From Lindgomyces ingoldianus (Eukaryota > Ascomycota > Dothideomycetes > Pleosporales > Lindgomycetaceae), in NCBI RefSeq assembly GCF_010093535.1, contig NW_022985163.1, positions 919,120 to 983,119 of the forward strand: a stretch of DNA of 64,000 nt, given 5' to 3'. Below, piece after piece: positions 46,057 through 57,567 of this stretch. The position numbers and the translations under genes are program-made. The notes under the pieces were generated by a model, which was given only the letters and a program-made list of their open reading frames with translations, was not told the origin of the DNA and did not search any database. Each line of letters starts with the position of its first letter. The stretch's first letter is position 1.

Positions 46057-48087
46057 ATGGACGGTCCTCCTCCGCCACCGCCGCCCCATGGCACGAACCC
46101 GAAATCAACCGCAGGTGGAGGCCTGCCCGCTGGCAACTACGATATCTTCATCATCCCCCCGCACTCAGCAGGCGGCGGCTTTCTGTACCTGCCCTCGTTG
46201 CAGGTCCAGCGGAACAGCTTCATCGCCGGGGTTGCTAGCACCCTCGCCAGCATAGCAGTATGGAAGTTGATAGAGCCCACAGTCAAGCAGTGGTTTATCA
46301 TAGTCACCGCGAGTATGTCGACAGGCAGCAATGGCGTCGTGCTACTCGTTGCCGTGGTCGGACTAGCGGGATGGGCCTATGGGAAAGCACAACAGCCGGG
46401 AGGGTTCGGTGGCATGGGTGGAGGACCTGGAAGTGGCCCACAAGGTGGGGCTGGGGGTTCTGCATCGGGATCTGGATATCAGCGGGCTCAGTCCCCCCCC
46501 AATGGCGGCTTCCCAGGAGCCGGCGGCCCCCCTCCTCAAAGCAGTCAAGGAGGGACCTGGGGCGCACCTCCCAACCCACATCAACATCAGCAACACAGAG
46601 CTCCACCTTCACCGCCCCACGAACATGAACCTCCACCACAGTCCTCGTGGTCCGGCTCTCAGCCCGATCCTCATGCTAAGGCAGACTGGGAGAAGGCCCG
46701 CGAAGAGACTCGCAAGCGGGACGAGGAGCAGAAACGAGCTGAGGAGGCGCAACGGAGGAGGGAGGAAGAGCAAAAGAAGAAGGAGGAGGCCGAACGGCAA
46801 GCTCGAGCGAAGGCAGAGAAAGAGAAATGGGAGAAGATGCGGGCACGGGAACGCGAGCAGCGAGAACGAGAAGCCCGCGAGCGCATCGCCAAGGAGAGGC
46901 TGCAGCGGGAGAGGGAACAGCGAGAGAAAGAGGCCCGCGAACGCGAACAGAGAGAAGCCGAGGCTCGAGCCCGCATCGAGAAGGAGATACGGGAGAAGCT
47001 GGAAGCAGAGCAGAGAGCTAAGGCGGCCGAAGAGGCTCAGAAACGGGCGGCCGAGGAGAAGGCGGTGGCCGAGGCCAAAGCCGCCCTGGAGAGAGAGGCA
47101 GCGCAGGCCAAGGCCGCCAAGGAGAAGGCCGACGCGGAAAGACTGGAGCGTCTGAAGGCTGCGCGGGAGCGCGCCCAACGTGATCGCGAAGCCCGCCTCA
47201 AGGCCGAGGCCGAGAAGCTTGCTGCCGCTGAGAAACTCGCCGCTGCTGCCGCCGCTGCTAACGGCCGTCGCTCGACAACATATGGGGGGGTCGGCGGAGG
47301 TGAACGAACTGATCCATATGCCGGCGTCAGAAGCCCACCAGCTCCCTCGGTAACTTCGACACACTCTTCTCCAGTCAAGGCCACTGTCTCGGCAACGAGT
47401 TCTCCGAAGAAAAAGTACGAGAAGCCGAGCGCGAAGTCTTACCTTGGAACCGAGGACGCCCACTCGTTCCGACCATACGATGCTCCCAAACGACCCCCAC
47501 AGCCCCCGTCTCACTCGTCGGCCTATTCAGAGTCATCGTACGCACCGTCCCAGAGCACTACAAGAACAACACCCCCTCCGTCCCAGCGTGGTCCTTATTC
47601 CACCAACGACCCCGACAAGATCCAGATCAAGGCCGTCTTTCTTTTCAATGACTTGTTTCCGAAGCCGGTGGCCCAGCTTGTTGCAGGTATCGGAAACGTT
47701 ACAGATGGACTTATCCTCAAGGTCACGACCGAGGGTCTCTTCATCGATGACGACGTCCGCGGTGTTGCGCAGCGCGAATGGGATATCAAGGCTTGGACAC
47801 TCAAGCTCGTTGAGGTATGTTCTCTCCCTAATATCCACGAGTAACCGTAGGATGGATGCTAACCGTGATAGACGGGAGAGCGGAACCAGAGACACGTCCT
47901 CCGCGCCTCGATCCGCGACCCCGACGGCAAGAAATACGTCTTCATCATCGATGACAGCGAGAGCTGGAAAGTGGCTCTGGGGCTCCAGAGACTGCGGCGA
48001 GGATCTCAGGTCCGGAGTATGGGTGTCAATCAGATTGCAGCAGGTGAGATGGCAAGACTGTTGAATACAATTCCGCCGCTTGCTTAA
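46057..48087 (+). CDS. Membrane-associated coiled-coil protein with conserved C-terminal domain, function unknown
   Basis: Exons 46057-47814 and 47872-48087 (intron 57 bp, GTATGT, GCTAAC, GATAG) give 657 residues. Order of parts: Pro-rich start (eight Pro in MDGPPPPPPPP-like sequence), a hydrophobic stretch FIAGVASTLASIAVWKLIEP (~50-70), a second VVLLVAVVGLAGWAYG (~95-110), a Gly/Pro/Gln/Ser-rich linker, then about 200 residues of uninterrupted Lys/Glu/Arg/Ala coiled coil (~208-405), a Ser/Pro linker, and a compact C-terminal domain (~525-657) with IKAVFLFNDLFPKPVAQL, GLILKVTTEGLFIDDDVRG, QREWDIKAWTLKLVE and, in exon 2, HVLRASIRDPDGKKYVFIID and SWKVALGLQRLR. The alternating strands and final helix of that domain suggest a PH-like fold, by inference. 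I recognise it only as a fungal conserved protein; an organelle tether is one possibility. Confidence 0.85.
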
Positions 48088-49459
48088 AGAAGGATGGACA
48101 CAGTCGGTCGAGGGAGAGAAGGTTGTACAGTCTGCATTTGTTGTAGAAGTGGTGGGTCTGGAATGCTGCATTACCCCATGCTCTGTCCTCTTCTGGATAA
48201 GCCGGGGCAGCATTCTAGAAGTGCATCCCCTGCTTGCGTTGCGTGTGTCATAGTTCGTAGTGCGAAAGCGAAAAGCTAGCGATGATTCCCCTTTTGCGAA
48301 GTGAGAAATATCCCATCTTTTGGTTGGGTTCGAGTTCCAGTCTCATCTGCATCAGCGATGGAGTTGTGGTGGGTTATAGTATAAGGGGAGAAAGTGCCGT
48401 GGCTGTTCTAGGGTTAGCTTGTGGAGCATTCAAACACTCATTCTACCTTTCATTGTATATTAAATAGTAGGTGGGGTGGGGAATAGCGCAGTTCTGTATA
48501 TGCATATATATGCGCAGTCATTGTATGATTCGTATACATAGATATGGAGATAGTTGGGAGATCAGGGTTGGGAGAGAGCGAGACAAATAGATGATAGTGA
48601 TTTGAAATTCTACGTGTGTGGGCATGGAGAGACTGGACGTGTGAAAGTACACTGGAGTATAGTCGGACTAGATGGAAGTAAGTATTAATACAGTATCCCC
48701 TAATTCCATCTATTGAAAGCATACTATACACATCCACGCCGGTGGCACTTCCACTGTTCACTCATCACCCACAACGATCATGAAAAAGGCCACATAAACC
48801 CCAGGAGTGAACATCAAGAGTTGAAACGAAGGGTTTACAGATCCGCCATTCCAGACACTAGCCCACCCTTTGAAGCTCGACACTCACACAATGCTCTATC
48901 TATATGCAGCTCTGAATCTCGTTCACTAGCACTGTAGTCTTCAATATGGGTTATAGAAACTTGATATAGATGTTAGTACGTACCCCCAGCGACTCCTTCC
49001 CTCGTGGACGCGGTGGAAATTCAATGGAGACTCGTCATTTACTCTCCTGTGTTAGAATAGCAAGAGGAATATCTATGCAGTGCAAGTGTCCCCAAAAAAT
49101 AGTTGTCATTGAAAATTTCTTAGAGCCACCTCCCACCCTCCATACCCGAATACCGGTCGCAAATCCCAAGGTTACTGCATAGTGCATGTATTACGGGCGA
49201 AGCCATGACTTTGTCTCCATGTTAAATCTGAGGCGAAGTTGAGATAAAGTGGATTTCGATTTCGGGATCGGGGTTGGGATTGGTACCGGCGTCGGCATCG
49301 GCATCGGCATCGACACCAGGTTTCGCTTATATAATCGACCCGTCAACTTTGTGCCACCTCTACATGATACACAGCACTAGGGCTGCTCTACGCCCTCTTC
49401 AGGTACCAAAGCTCGCGGCTAGCAGCCATGACGGACTGAGTCTACTTGCTCAAGACGCT
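48088..49459. other. Intergenic
   Basis: About 1.4 kb. AT-rich segment at 48.44-48.6 kb with TATATGCATATATATGC palindrome-like sequence; a GGCATC hexamer microsatellite at about 49.29-49.31 kb lies in the upstream open frame of the Sec39 gene. No separate gene supported. Confidence 0.5.
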
Positions 49460-52328
49460 ATGGTGGAGCTTTCAGAGCTCTCGGCGCCACACTGCCTTCT
49501 CCTTGCCGTCCACTATGCCGCTGAGGCCAACATCACGGCTCTACAGGAATTGACCTCACGCAGGCACGATGCCTTTGAGCCCGCCCTCATCTTCCGCATT
49601 CTCTTAACATATCTGCCCGAAAGCATAGACCCCTCACAGTACACCGGATATATTCACGACATTGCGGCAGGGTCGCGAACACATGACGACGAGCCCGCTG
49701 TGGCCCTGGATGTTTCGTTGGTAAAGACCCTCTCGGGTTCACAGGCTCGCAGGAGGGTGCATAAGTTGCATCTACAGCCTCTCGCACACTCTCTTTACCA
49801 GGCCGAGTCGTCCCTAGACCCGTTGACGTTATTCCTGCTACACCGAGCCCATCAGATCGACGCAGAGACCGGCCTCCTCGACCTTGTCCCCCACCTGGTC
49901 AGTCCATTCCTCGAAAGTTCCGTGTACCTGCGAACATGGTTCATCTCAACCGTTCTGCCTCTGCTTCGGCTTGCCTATGAATACTACCCGCAGAATCCGA
50001 CCCCTTCGCTCGAGGCTTTCGCACAGATGAAGGGAAGAAAGGCCGTGGAAAGCCAGCTGCTATATCTTCGACGGTCTGGAGGAACCGTCCCCGACACACG
50101 GGACCCTGCTCGAGACATTCGGGGCGTCGTGGGCCCGTGGATGTGTGGAGCTAGGGAGCGTAATTGTCGAGAATTGCATGTCCACCATCTGAGAGGGACC
50201 ATTGATGAGCCGCAGAGCCTGGAGCTAGATGATTGGGGGTTCCTTTTTGATTGGCTGGTGTCCACAGCCAAGGAAGACTTTGCCTTGGCATCTTCTGCTA
50301 TTATGGGCTGGGATGGACCCAAGGATCTAAGCTTGGAAGGATACGGTGACGGCCACATGTACATCGACGACGAGCGCCAACGCCAGCTTGAATTAAGATA
50401 CGCTCAATCAGCGCTAGCATGCCTCTACCTGGTTGAGAATAGCAGCGTGGAGACTATTCAGACAGCACACTCCGTTTTAGTGAGGCTAGCTACTCTTCTC
50501 AACATGGAAACGCCGAGGGACTTGAATATGGACGTTGGATCGCTTCCCGTTTGTGACCTCAATCCCTTGATTCCCGACGAATATGCCTCTACCGCCCTCC
50601 AGGACGAGCATATGCTTGAGCCTAATAACATCCTTACGCAACCCGACCGAAAGTCGATCCGTCTTCTTGAGCTCTTCATTTCCTCAGCGTGCGTACTCTC
50701 TAGCATGGAGTATCATGTATCGGTAAGAGACTTAGCGAAATTCTACCTGCGCAATGACAATGGTGAACAAATCTCGCTCATCAAAAAGATTCTTCACTCT
50801 CTTAGCAGTGGCCCAAAGAAAGACGCTCATGAATGGGAAGTGTTCAGATCAAGACTGCTTTGGTTGTGGAACTGGGGGGCAAGCAGCCAGGAGAATAGAC
50901 AAGGCATCTTCGCGCGCATAGAGAGCCAAGTGATTGAGATCGAAATCCTTAAAGCACTTCTGGAAAGTGGCCATTATGGGTTAGCGACTCAAATCTACAT
51001 CCAGAACTCATTCGAGCACCGGCCATTACCTCTTTCAGAGGCCGAAAAGGCCATCCTGGAAACTTCGATGCACCATTACGACAATGCGAGCAATGGCAAC
51101 CGCACAAGAGGAGGGATGAAGAGGGCCTCAGATATTATTGCCACCTTTATTTCTTACTTTCCCGATTCAACCCGCTTTCAACGAGCCCAGGCACTTCTCT
51201 CTGCAACCCACGCCATGTCCTTCTACTCACTGATTTTGCAACACGGCGTCCCGTTCCAACCCGTCAATATCAGAGTCAGTGCGAATCCCCTGTCCTTGTT
51301 GTCAAAGGTGCTTATCCAGAATCACGGGAGCTACACTCATCTCGATGATTTGATATCTATAGGGCAGAATCTTATCGTAGCTATGCCATCGACGCTCATG
51401 GATGAAGAGCCACGTTCTTCTCTATTAGATCCTGCCGAGATGGGAGGAAAGAAAGCTGCTGCTAAACGTCGTGTAATTGGAATGGCTATTGAAGCTGCTC
51501 TGGCTCAAGACGATTTTGAGACGGCTTATTCCTACGTCGTCAATCACCTCTCACCGCCGTTAGTATCCCCAGATGTATCAATGGTGGCGTCTACATTCTC
51601 TTTTGATTCTAATGAGTCAACTGGTCAAGATGTCGTGGAAGATGTGTGGCGCGCGGCACTTCTTGCTGGACGGCATCAATCTTCACCAATGTCCTCCTCA
51701 ACAGCATGGACAGGGTCCACCACCCACCCCGATCTAAGGAGATTGGAGCAGCGAATGGAACTACTTTCGCAAGCTCTCCTTCTGGCTCCACTATCTCATC
51801 TGGAGGAAGTTCTCATCGTGTGGCAGCAATGTGAGGCAGAGATGGCGAGACTACTCGCAGACGAGGTAGAAGCAGAAGAACGGTTTAACGATCTAGCTGA
51901 CCGTCGACTTCCGGGTGCGTTTGCCAACGAAACAATCGCGGTTCAGCCGCGGCGTGAAGTTGGACGCGGTGCGGTCGAGGAAGCACCCATGGGTTTGTTT
52001 GATGTTGCTCGAGGAGCCGCGGCTGCATTTTCTAAGAGCGCTTTCCCCTTGAGAGGAATCAATCCAGGAGCTTCGATAATAGAAGCAAGCGATGCTAGGG
52101 CTTCTCCGAGCCGCTCATCATTGGAATTGGCTAGCGACTCTGAGAGCATTGGCGGTGCGGATGAAAGAAGTAATAGGGCTAGGAAGAGGGATATGGTTGC
52201 TAGTGCGGTCACGGGAGGTCTTGCGAGTGGGATTGGCTGGGTTCTCGGTACGTGCTTTTTATATTTTGTATTCTTTCCGCTTACAATAATTAGGTGCCAA
52301 GCCTGTACAAGATCAGCAGCGGGAATAG
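49460..52328 (+). CDS. SEC39: Sec39-domain protein of the Dsl1 ER tethering complex
   Basis: Peripheral ER protein needed for docking of Golgi-derived COPI vesicles, with Dsl1 and Tip20. Exons 49460-52247 and 52294-52328 (46-bp intron, GTACGT to TTAG) encode 940 residues. The start at 49460 (MVELSELSAPHCLLLAVHYA) matches the usual beginning of the family; the frame is open further upstream, and an ATG at 49364 would add 32 residues of poor composition. The body is an alpha-solenoid of repeated helices, e.g. LTLFLLHRAHQIDAETGLLD, VYLRTWFISTVLPLLRLAYE, ESQVIEIEILKALLESGHYG and HMSF-type YSLILQHGVPFQP, consistent with the Sec39 domain. The tail after ~800 is charged and Ser rich and ends GWVLGAKPVQDQQRE, completed by the tiny second exon. 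Length fits filamentous-fungal homologues, longer than yeast Sec39. Confidence 0.88.
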
Positions 52329-53146
52329 ACTGATAGAAGTTAGAAATACTCAAAACGCACGTAGCTTCATTTCGCTTCAATTGCGAAATTGCGAAATTGT
52401 AAAGAGGCATTCCTCACCTCTTCTGCGATTCTGCGAAGCAGCCAAGTGCCATTGACCCTTTCAAATCCCATTATCTTACCATGCTCAAGATTTCGTCCCG
52501 TACTACTTCCCAGAGCGCAACTTCTTGGAAAACCTCCTTAACGCAGTCAGCTTGGATCGGCACGCATCCCCCACCAACCAAACCCCATTCAATCTCTCTA
52601 TTAGCGCAAACAACACCGCGATTATAACTAAAGTCCTCGGTCTCCCTTCCTCCGCCAACTTCAGAAGCCTTAGCAGCAACATAGCTTAATTACATCAGTC
52701 TCTAGCATAGCACTAACTGTAGCTCTGACCCTCGCTATATAGCAACACGGAAAACACCAATGGATGAGACTGCCTGCAAATGTGCCTTCTGTACTTCGTT
52801 CTTTGGGATCTCCTCGGCAAAATTAAGGCCTGGGAGGAAGGCATGGAAGATGGAGACGGTTAGTTTTGCGGTATAATTCCAAACAGTGCCGTATTCTCAG
52901 CCGGGCGAACCAGGTCAAGCCTCCCAGCTCAGTCGTTGGGTCGATCTCGATCATTTTTGCTGTACTTCATTCCTTGGAGCAGAGACCCTGGCCCTTGGCT
53001 TGACAGAATTCTTTGTGTCGCCAATAGTCTAATTAGGGAAGGAACCCCTGGCAAAAGGGGGGTTTACATTTTGTGGTGGCTAATGTCGAGAGTCGAAGTA
53101 TGCGCCTATTAAATAGGGGTGTGCAAATATACAATGCTGAATAAAG
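52329..53146. other. Intergenic between convergent genes
   Basis: About 800 bp with a short repeated GCGAAATT motif near 52.38 kb. No supported gene. Confidence 0.5.
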
Positions 53147-54652
53147 CTACCCCTTAGACGTCACTATAGTAACTTTAGTCGTCCGAACAATTCCCCTCGA
53201 CTCAGGCCCGTCGATATCTTCAATCCTTAATATCGCATCGCTACTCGCATTTGACCCTCGTCCGCTCCTGATACTCTTTTCATCACCAGCCACCGTCACA
53301 TTGTAAGGCTCCAGTTCATTTAATTCCATCTCCGCTGTATCTTGACGCGTTCCTATTTTTGTGTTCCCCGCATAACTAGCAGTATTGTAGGGGTTCCCGT
53401 TCCTTTGCCGGAGGTACCCAGATGATAACTGCCGTTTATATCCGTGAGAGGCTCCAGTACGGTTGCCCGACGTCCCGGTGGCGAGGGATTTTGCGGTTTC
53501 AAGGAGCCAGCGGAATGCGGGTTTGAGAGAGGGTAAGGTGGCGGCGATGATCCCGACGTTCATTTCAATTCTTATCTCAGTCAGATACATTCATATACAT
53601 TTAGGATAATACGGGGAGGCGTGCTTACATTTGCCAAGCATAATACCATGACCGATTGCCAGTTGAATCAAAGTCATCGAAGAAGTGGTAGAGAAGAGGG
53701 GTCTTAATGATTCCAGCGGCACATGCACTAGCTGTTTTAGCATGTTAAGCCATATGCGGTGGATCGCCCGGATTGCTTACAAGAACCCTAAGCTTAATAT
53801 GAAGATGAGAGAAGCTTTTGTCCGCTTATTAACCTGCAACGTCCATATCAAAGGTATAGGCATGAGCGCAAGAATGATGTCCGTGAGTATGTTTGTAACT
53901 GCTATCGTGAGCAACAAGCCCCAAGACGAGCAAAGGCCCAGGCTTACTGCTATTGAAGAGTGCAATATTTCGGTATGTTGTAAGTGACAAGCACCTTGCA
54001 TGTCCAGTTCCCATCGGTGGGCGGCGCAGAGCAAAATTCCAGTTCGCTGCTATTGGAACGCAACCAAAGACGAGGGAAAATAATGTAAATAGCATGAAGA
54101 CAATTAAAAACACTACAAGCATTAGTGTCAAGTCAATTTTGGATCAAAGCAGAATGAACTGACCAATAATCCCCCAATGAAATCGACGATAGGGGGTACC
54201 ACGTTGTGTGAGCGGTAGCAAAAAGAAGACGATGGATAGCTTCACAAAGCAAATAGCCGACGGAATGAGAATTGCAACGATGAAGATCCACATGAGCAGT
54301 GGCATAATGTTCTCCGGAGATATCGCAAATATGTGTTTTCCCATACCGAGCTGAACCACGTGAAGGAAAAAACAACAGCTGAGAATGCTGCACACCTAAA
54401 TCTTAACGTTAATAACCTACCATGCATAGGACAGACAACTCTACTTACCATGGCAGCAACGATGAGGTAGTCATCCAGCCTAAATACATGAAGAACGAAA
54501 ACTCTGATATACACTCGACCGAGAACCGTGATCAAAGCTAAGATCATCAAAGAAAGGTCGATAGCTGTCAGGTGTCTTTGTATAGACCACGTATAGTATG
54601 CTGGATCGGTGGGTAGACCTGGCGGAGGATCCTGCCTCTTCAAGGCGGCCAT
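53147..54652 (-). CDS. Fungal rhodopsin-domain (Pth11-like) seven-helix membrane protein
   Basis: Integral membrane protein of the large ascomycete family related to Pth11-type receptors; ligand unknown. Six minus-strand exons: 54652-54449, 54395-54164, 54112-53948, 53901-53781, 53727-53629 and 53570-53147 (414 residues; introns 46-58 bp). Helices in order: LTAIDLSLMILALITVLGRV followed by the family motif FRLDDYLIVAAM, SILSCCFFLHVVQLGMGKH, PLLMWIFIVAILIPSAICFV with KLSIVFFLL, VFLIVFMLFTLFSLVFGCVP then CxP-type NWNF, VTNILTDIILALMPIPLIW, KRTKASLIFILSLG, and ACAAGIIKTPLLYHF with WQIIEMNVGIIAATLPSLKP. The cytoplasmic tail (~290-414) is Ser/Gly/Asn rich. The acceptor of exon 4 may be 53902 or 53899, changing one residue. 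It is the last gene before the AT-rich repeat block. Confidence 0.87.
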
Positions 54653-55600
54653 GTCAATGAGAACCCAGCGCGAGGACTGTCGCACACTTCGACTCCAAAC
54701 CCACTTTTGTGCGGAGGATTGTTATACCGATGAATATCAAAATAATGGTCTCAGGGTCGGCCCCAGAGTGTATTCGTCCTTGGATATTCTTATTCCTGCT
54801 CTTATAATTCCATTGTGGTGGTTAAACAACGCCCAAGAGTTGGGGACTAGTAGATCTTTCCAAGATTCAGTGACGTTACAGAGTCGAATGCAGGATCAAG
54901 GAAGGGAGTTCGTAAATGACGTGCGCAACGTCTCGCTCTATAAGGCCAGTGTAAGTGGACATGTAAAGTTTCGGGTTGCAAGCTCGCGACGCCTGACGCA
55001 CCACAGGCTATGCGTCGGGTCTAGTTGGACTATGCTAACAGGCACCGGAAAAAAGGTGTTAAGGGTTCATCAAACTGTTGCGCAAATTATGCAGCACAAT
55101 GGTGTACAGGCAATTTCTAATTGGCGAGTTCAGACATGGATACCTGGAACTCTAGAATGTCGAGATGAGGGAGCAGGGTCTGACTAAATGTTCAGCTCGA
55201 ACGATATGAAATTGCGGAGGCGAATGTCTCTAACTGTGGTAGCCCACCATGTCTCCTAATGATTCACTGACAGAGGATCTTCGCCCCGGCGCGCTATCTG
55301 AACTCTTTTTGATCGACCAAAGCATTCTACTTTATCCGAATCGGGCTCCTACATTCAAACGGTGTCGCAGAATCATGGCTCGCAATTCCTCATTATATCA
55401 CGTTTGGTCGGAACGGCTCACACCGTGCATGGGATCAGTGAAGAACCCGCCGATGTCTGTGTGCTATTTTGTCGATCGCTTTATCCTCAAGCGTAAGACG
55501 TACTGGAGAAGGTCCATGGTAAGATCTTTTAAATGGATGATCTGCAAAGGAAAGGCGAGAGGGGGGATTTAGGTGACGCTCCTCGTACTGGCGAGTTTAG
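54653..55600. other. Intergenic transition to AT-rich block
   Basis: Normal-composition DNA upstream of the rhodopsin-domain gene. Plus-strand frames at 54609-55187 and 55249-55572 have no motif or splice support and are not accepted as genes. Confidence 0.45.
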
Positions 55601-56066
55601 CCGGATTGACGGATGGTAGGGTTGTCGAAATGGAAACCCGTAGGCTAAATGCTGGCTAATAAGGGGGTGGCAACCTACACAATACCTTTGTTTTGTGAGG
55701 TTGGAGAGAAACGATGACAAAGGCATTATCGGGTCTATTAACGTTGTCTGCGTTGATCCATTCATTGTGTGGGTTAATCTGTGCAATGTCTTAGCATTCG
55801 CGTTGCGTCCTTTCTGCCTTACTAAATATATAAGAACTTTAACTAAGCAACAATTTGCCCCTATATACACCTATATATGCCTAAATATCTATTTCTTTAG
55901 TTAGATCTTAAAGCTATACTTACGTTACTTCCTAATTAGGAAACAATCAAGCTAACGTAAGGATTCTAGATAAATAGGCATGAGTAGCAACATAGAGTAA
56001 TAGTGTTACGAATGATGATTCGGTCAGAACCTTGGACGAGGTTACGGCTCGGCCGACTACTCTTGT

Positions 56067-56086
56067 AACGATTCGCTTGAATCGTT
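56067..56086. repeat. Hairpin palindrome
   Basis: AACGATTC and GAATCGTT form an 8-bp perfect stem around a GCTT loop, within a CpG-containing stretch (56.0-56.1 kb) that also has TGTTACGAATGATGATTCGG. Confidence 0.7.
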
Positions 56087-56136
56087 CCTCGTATCTGCCT
56101 AGACCCTGCCCTGCCCCCTGCGCTACCCCTATCTCC

Positions 56137-56305
56137 AAGTATTTAGCAGCACCTCTCCCCTTAGCTAGCCTAGTAGTTTTCTAATATCCTTCTGTACAAA
56201 GCCTATAGGGGTTAATGGAATTACTAGGTTTCTAAGTCTCTATGCACTTCTATATACCTCTAAGTAGATTTATACCGCATTTAGACCTGTTGTCTTGCCT
56301 ATTGT
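56137..56305 (+). repeat. Dispersed repeat, copy 1
   Basis: About 165 bp shared in direct orientation with 63610-63775: anchor words are CTAGTAGTTTTCTAATAT, GCCTATA, CACTTCTATATRCCTCTAA and CATTTAGACCTRTTGTCTTGCC. Copy 2 shows more A/T changes. Possibly the ends of a larger element split by the insertions between them. Confidence 0.75.
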
Positions 56306-56375
56306 GAGAGCACTGTGAAGCAGGAAGCATGAAGCGCAGAAGGGGGTACAGGATAGTATTGATAGACGAATCCTT

Positions 56376-56964
56376 TGTTACAATCCTTGCTTCGGGAAGC
56401 ACTCGGGTCGAGGTTATTCCTAGGAGGTAGGACGGAGGCTAGGGGTCGACGGTAGGGTGTACAGTCCTACGTAAGGGCTAATAGGCTAATAGAGTAGGGT
56501 AGAGCGACCAGATCGTGGTTTGTCCCTGTGGCGGCAGTATAGTGGCCAGGTTAAACAGTCCTGTTAGACAGAATTAGAGGTATATATGTTGCAAGATATA
56601 TAGATAGTATTACAGCTCTTTAGAAAGCTAGAATGCTACTTAGTTTATATAAAAAATAAACTAAATATTAAATACACCTTTTAAAGGTTATTTAAGGCTA
56701 GAATTATATATATATCTAATAGTGCTAAGAATAAGTTACCTAAGTTTAGATAAGCTTACTATATAGTAAACTTATCTAACTTACTTAGACTTATTTTATT
56801 CTCTTAGCCTACCTTTCTACTAAATAATACATTATTCTGTAATTCTAGGCAGCAGCGCTGCCTCTGCGTCTTCTAATTAGTCTATAAACAAGCTCTGTCT
56901 TATCCTAGCTAGATTATAGAGCACTTTAGATAGAGTTATATTAGTCTAACTATAGACTATAACA
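56376..56964 (-). mobile_element. LTR of a retrotransposon (589 bp), inverted relative to 59581-60166
   Basis: Begins TGTTACAATCC and ends GACTATAACA, i.e. TG...CA termini with a TGTTAC/GTAACA-type inverted end. Its reverse complement matches 59581-60166 along the whole length, including AGTCCTGTTAAACAGT-type and CTACGTAAGG words. It retains several CpG sites (CGGGAAGC, TCGACGG), so it is less mutated than its partner. No 5-bp target duplication is evident at its borders. Confidence 0.78.
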
Positions 56965-57224
56965 CACTGTCTTCTCTTTCTAGTAGCGTTCTTACTGCTC
57001 TGCTTATATAACTATGTTAGTAAAAGTTTATTTATAAAGTAAGTGCTTACTTACTAAAAGGTGTCTATAATATTTATTTTTCTTATGCTAAATAGCTTAC
57101 TAGTCTTATTTATTTTACTATTTTTACACTGCCTTTTACTTTAATTCTTTTTACTAGACAAAGATAAGGCCTTATAATACTTACTAGTTTTTAAAGTTAT
57201 CTTATATGTTAACTTTGTCCTTAG

Positions 57225-57439
57225 TGTGACGGTGCTGCTTGTCAAGCTCCGCTGCTAGTCACATGATCTCGCTAAGGGTTAAGCGAGCGCGCTAGCGCCT
57301 TGGCGCTGCGCAAGCTTTTCTCTCGCGAAAACCCTTTGCCTCCTTCACTCCCCATCCTAGTTTAGCTGAAATAGAGCCGACCTACTCTACCTTGCTTCCC
57401 CAGCTCCATACGGTAGTAGAGACAGTGCTTGTCATCACA
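57225..57439. mobile_element. 215-bp CpG-rich solo LTR (or small non-autonomous element) with CTTAG target duplication
   Basis: Starts TGTGACGG and ends CATCACA (imperfect inverted termini, TG...CA) and is flanked on both sides by CTTAG (57220-57224 and 57440-57444). Unlike everything around it, it is GC rich and keeps many CpG dinucleotides (GCGAGCGCGC, TCTCGCGAAA) and a palindromic GCGCTAGCGCC segment. Solo LTRs form by recombination between the two LTRs of a retrotransposon; a 5-bp duplication fits that class. Confidence 0.75.
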
Positions 57440-57567
57440 CTTAGATAAGTGCGTAGAATATGTAAAAAAAATAACTAGTGCAACACTTTTATTTTTAACA
57501 CTACTTAGAATTAATTAAAAAGAGAAAAAAAAAAGCTTTTTTAGTTTATAGACATAGTAAAGGTTTA

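Noticed and set aside
46304..47514. Minus-strand frames up to 301 codons across the coiled-coil gene
   Set aside because: They are the complement of Lys/Glu/Arg-rich codons, producing Leu/Ser/Phe-rich shadows.
49274..49459. N-terminal extension of Sec39 from an upstream non-ATG codon
   Set aside because: The extension is a GGCATC microsatellite translation without ATG; the family start motif begins at 49460.
54609..55572. Plus-strand frames of 192 and 107 codons upstream of the rhodopsin-domain gene
   Set aside because: Composition and lack of motifs fit chance frames; the first overlaps exon 1 of the opposite-strand gene.
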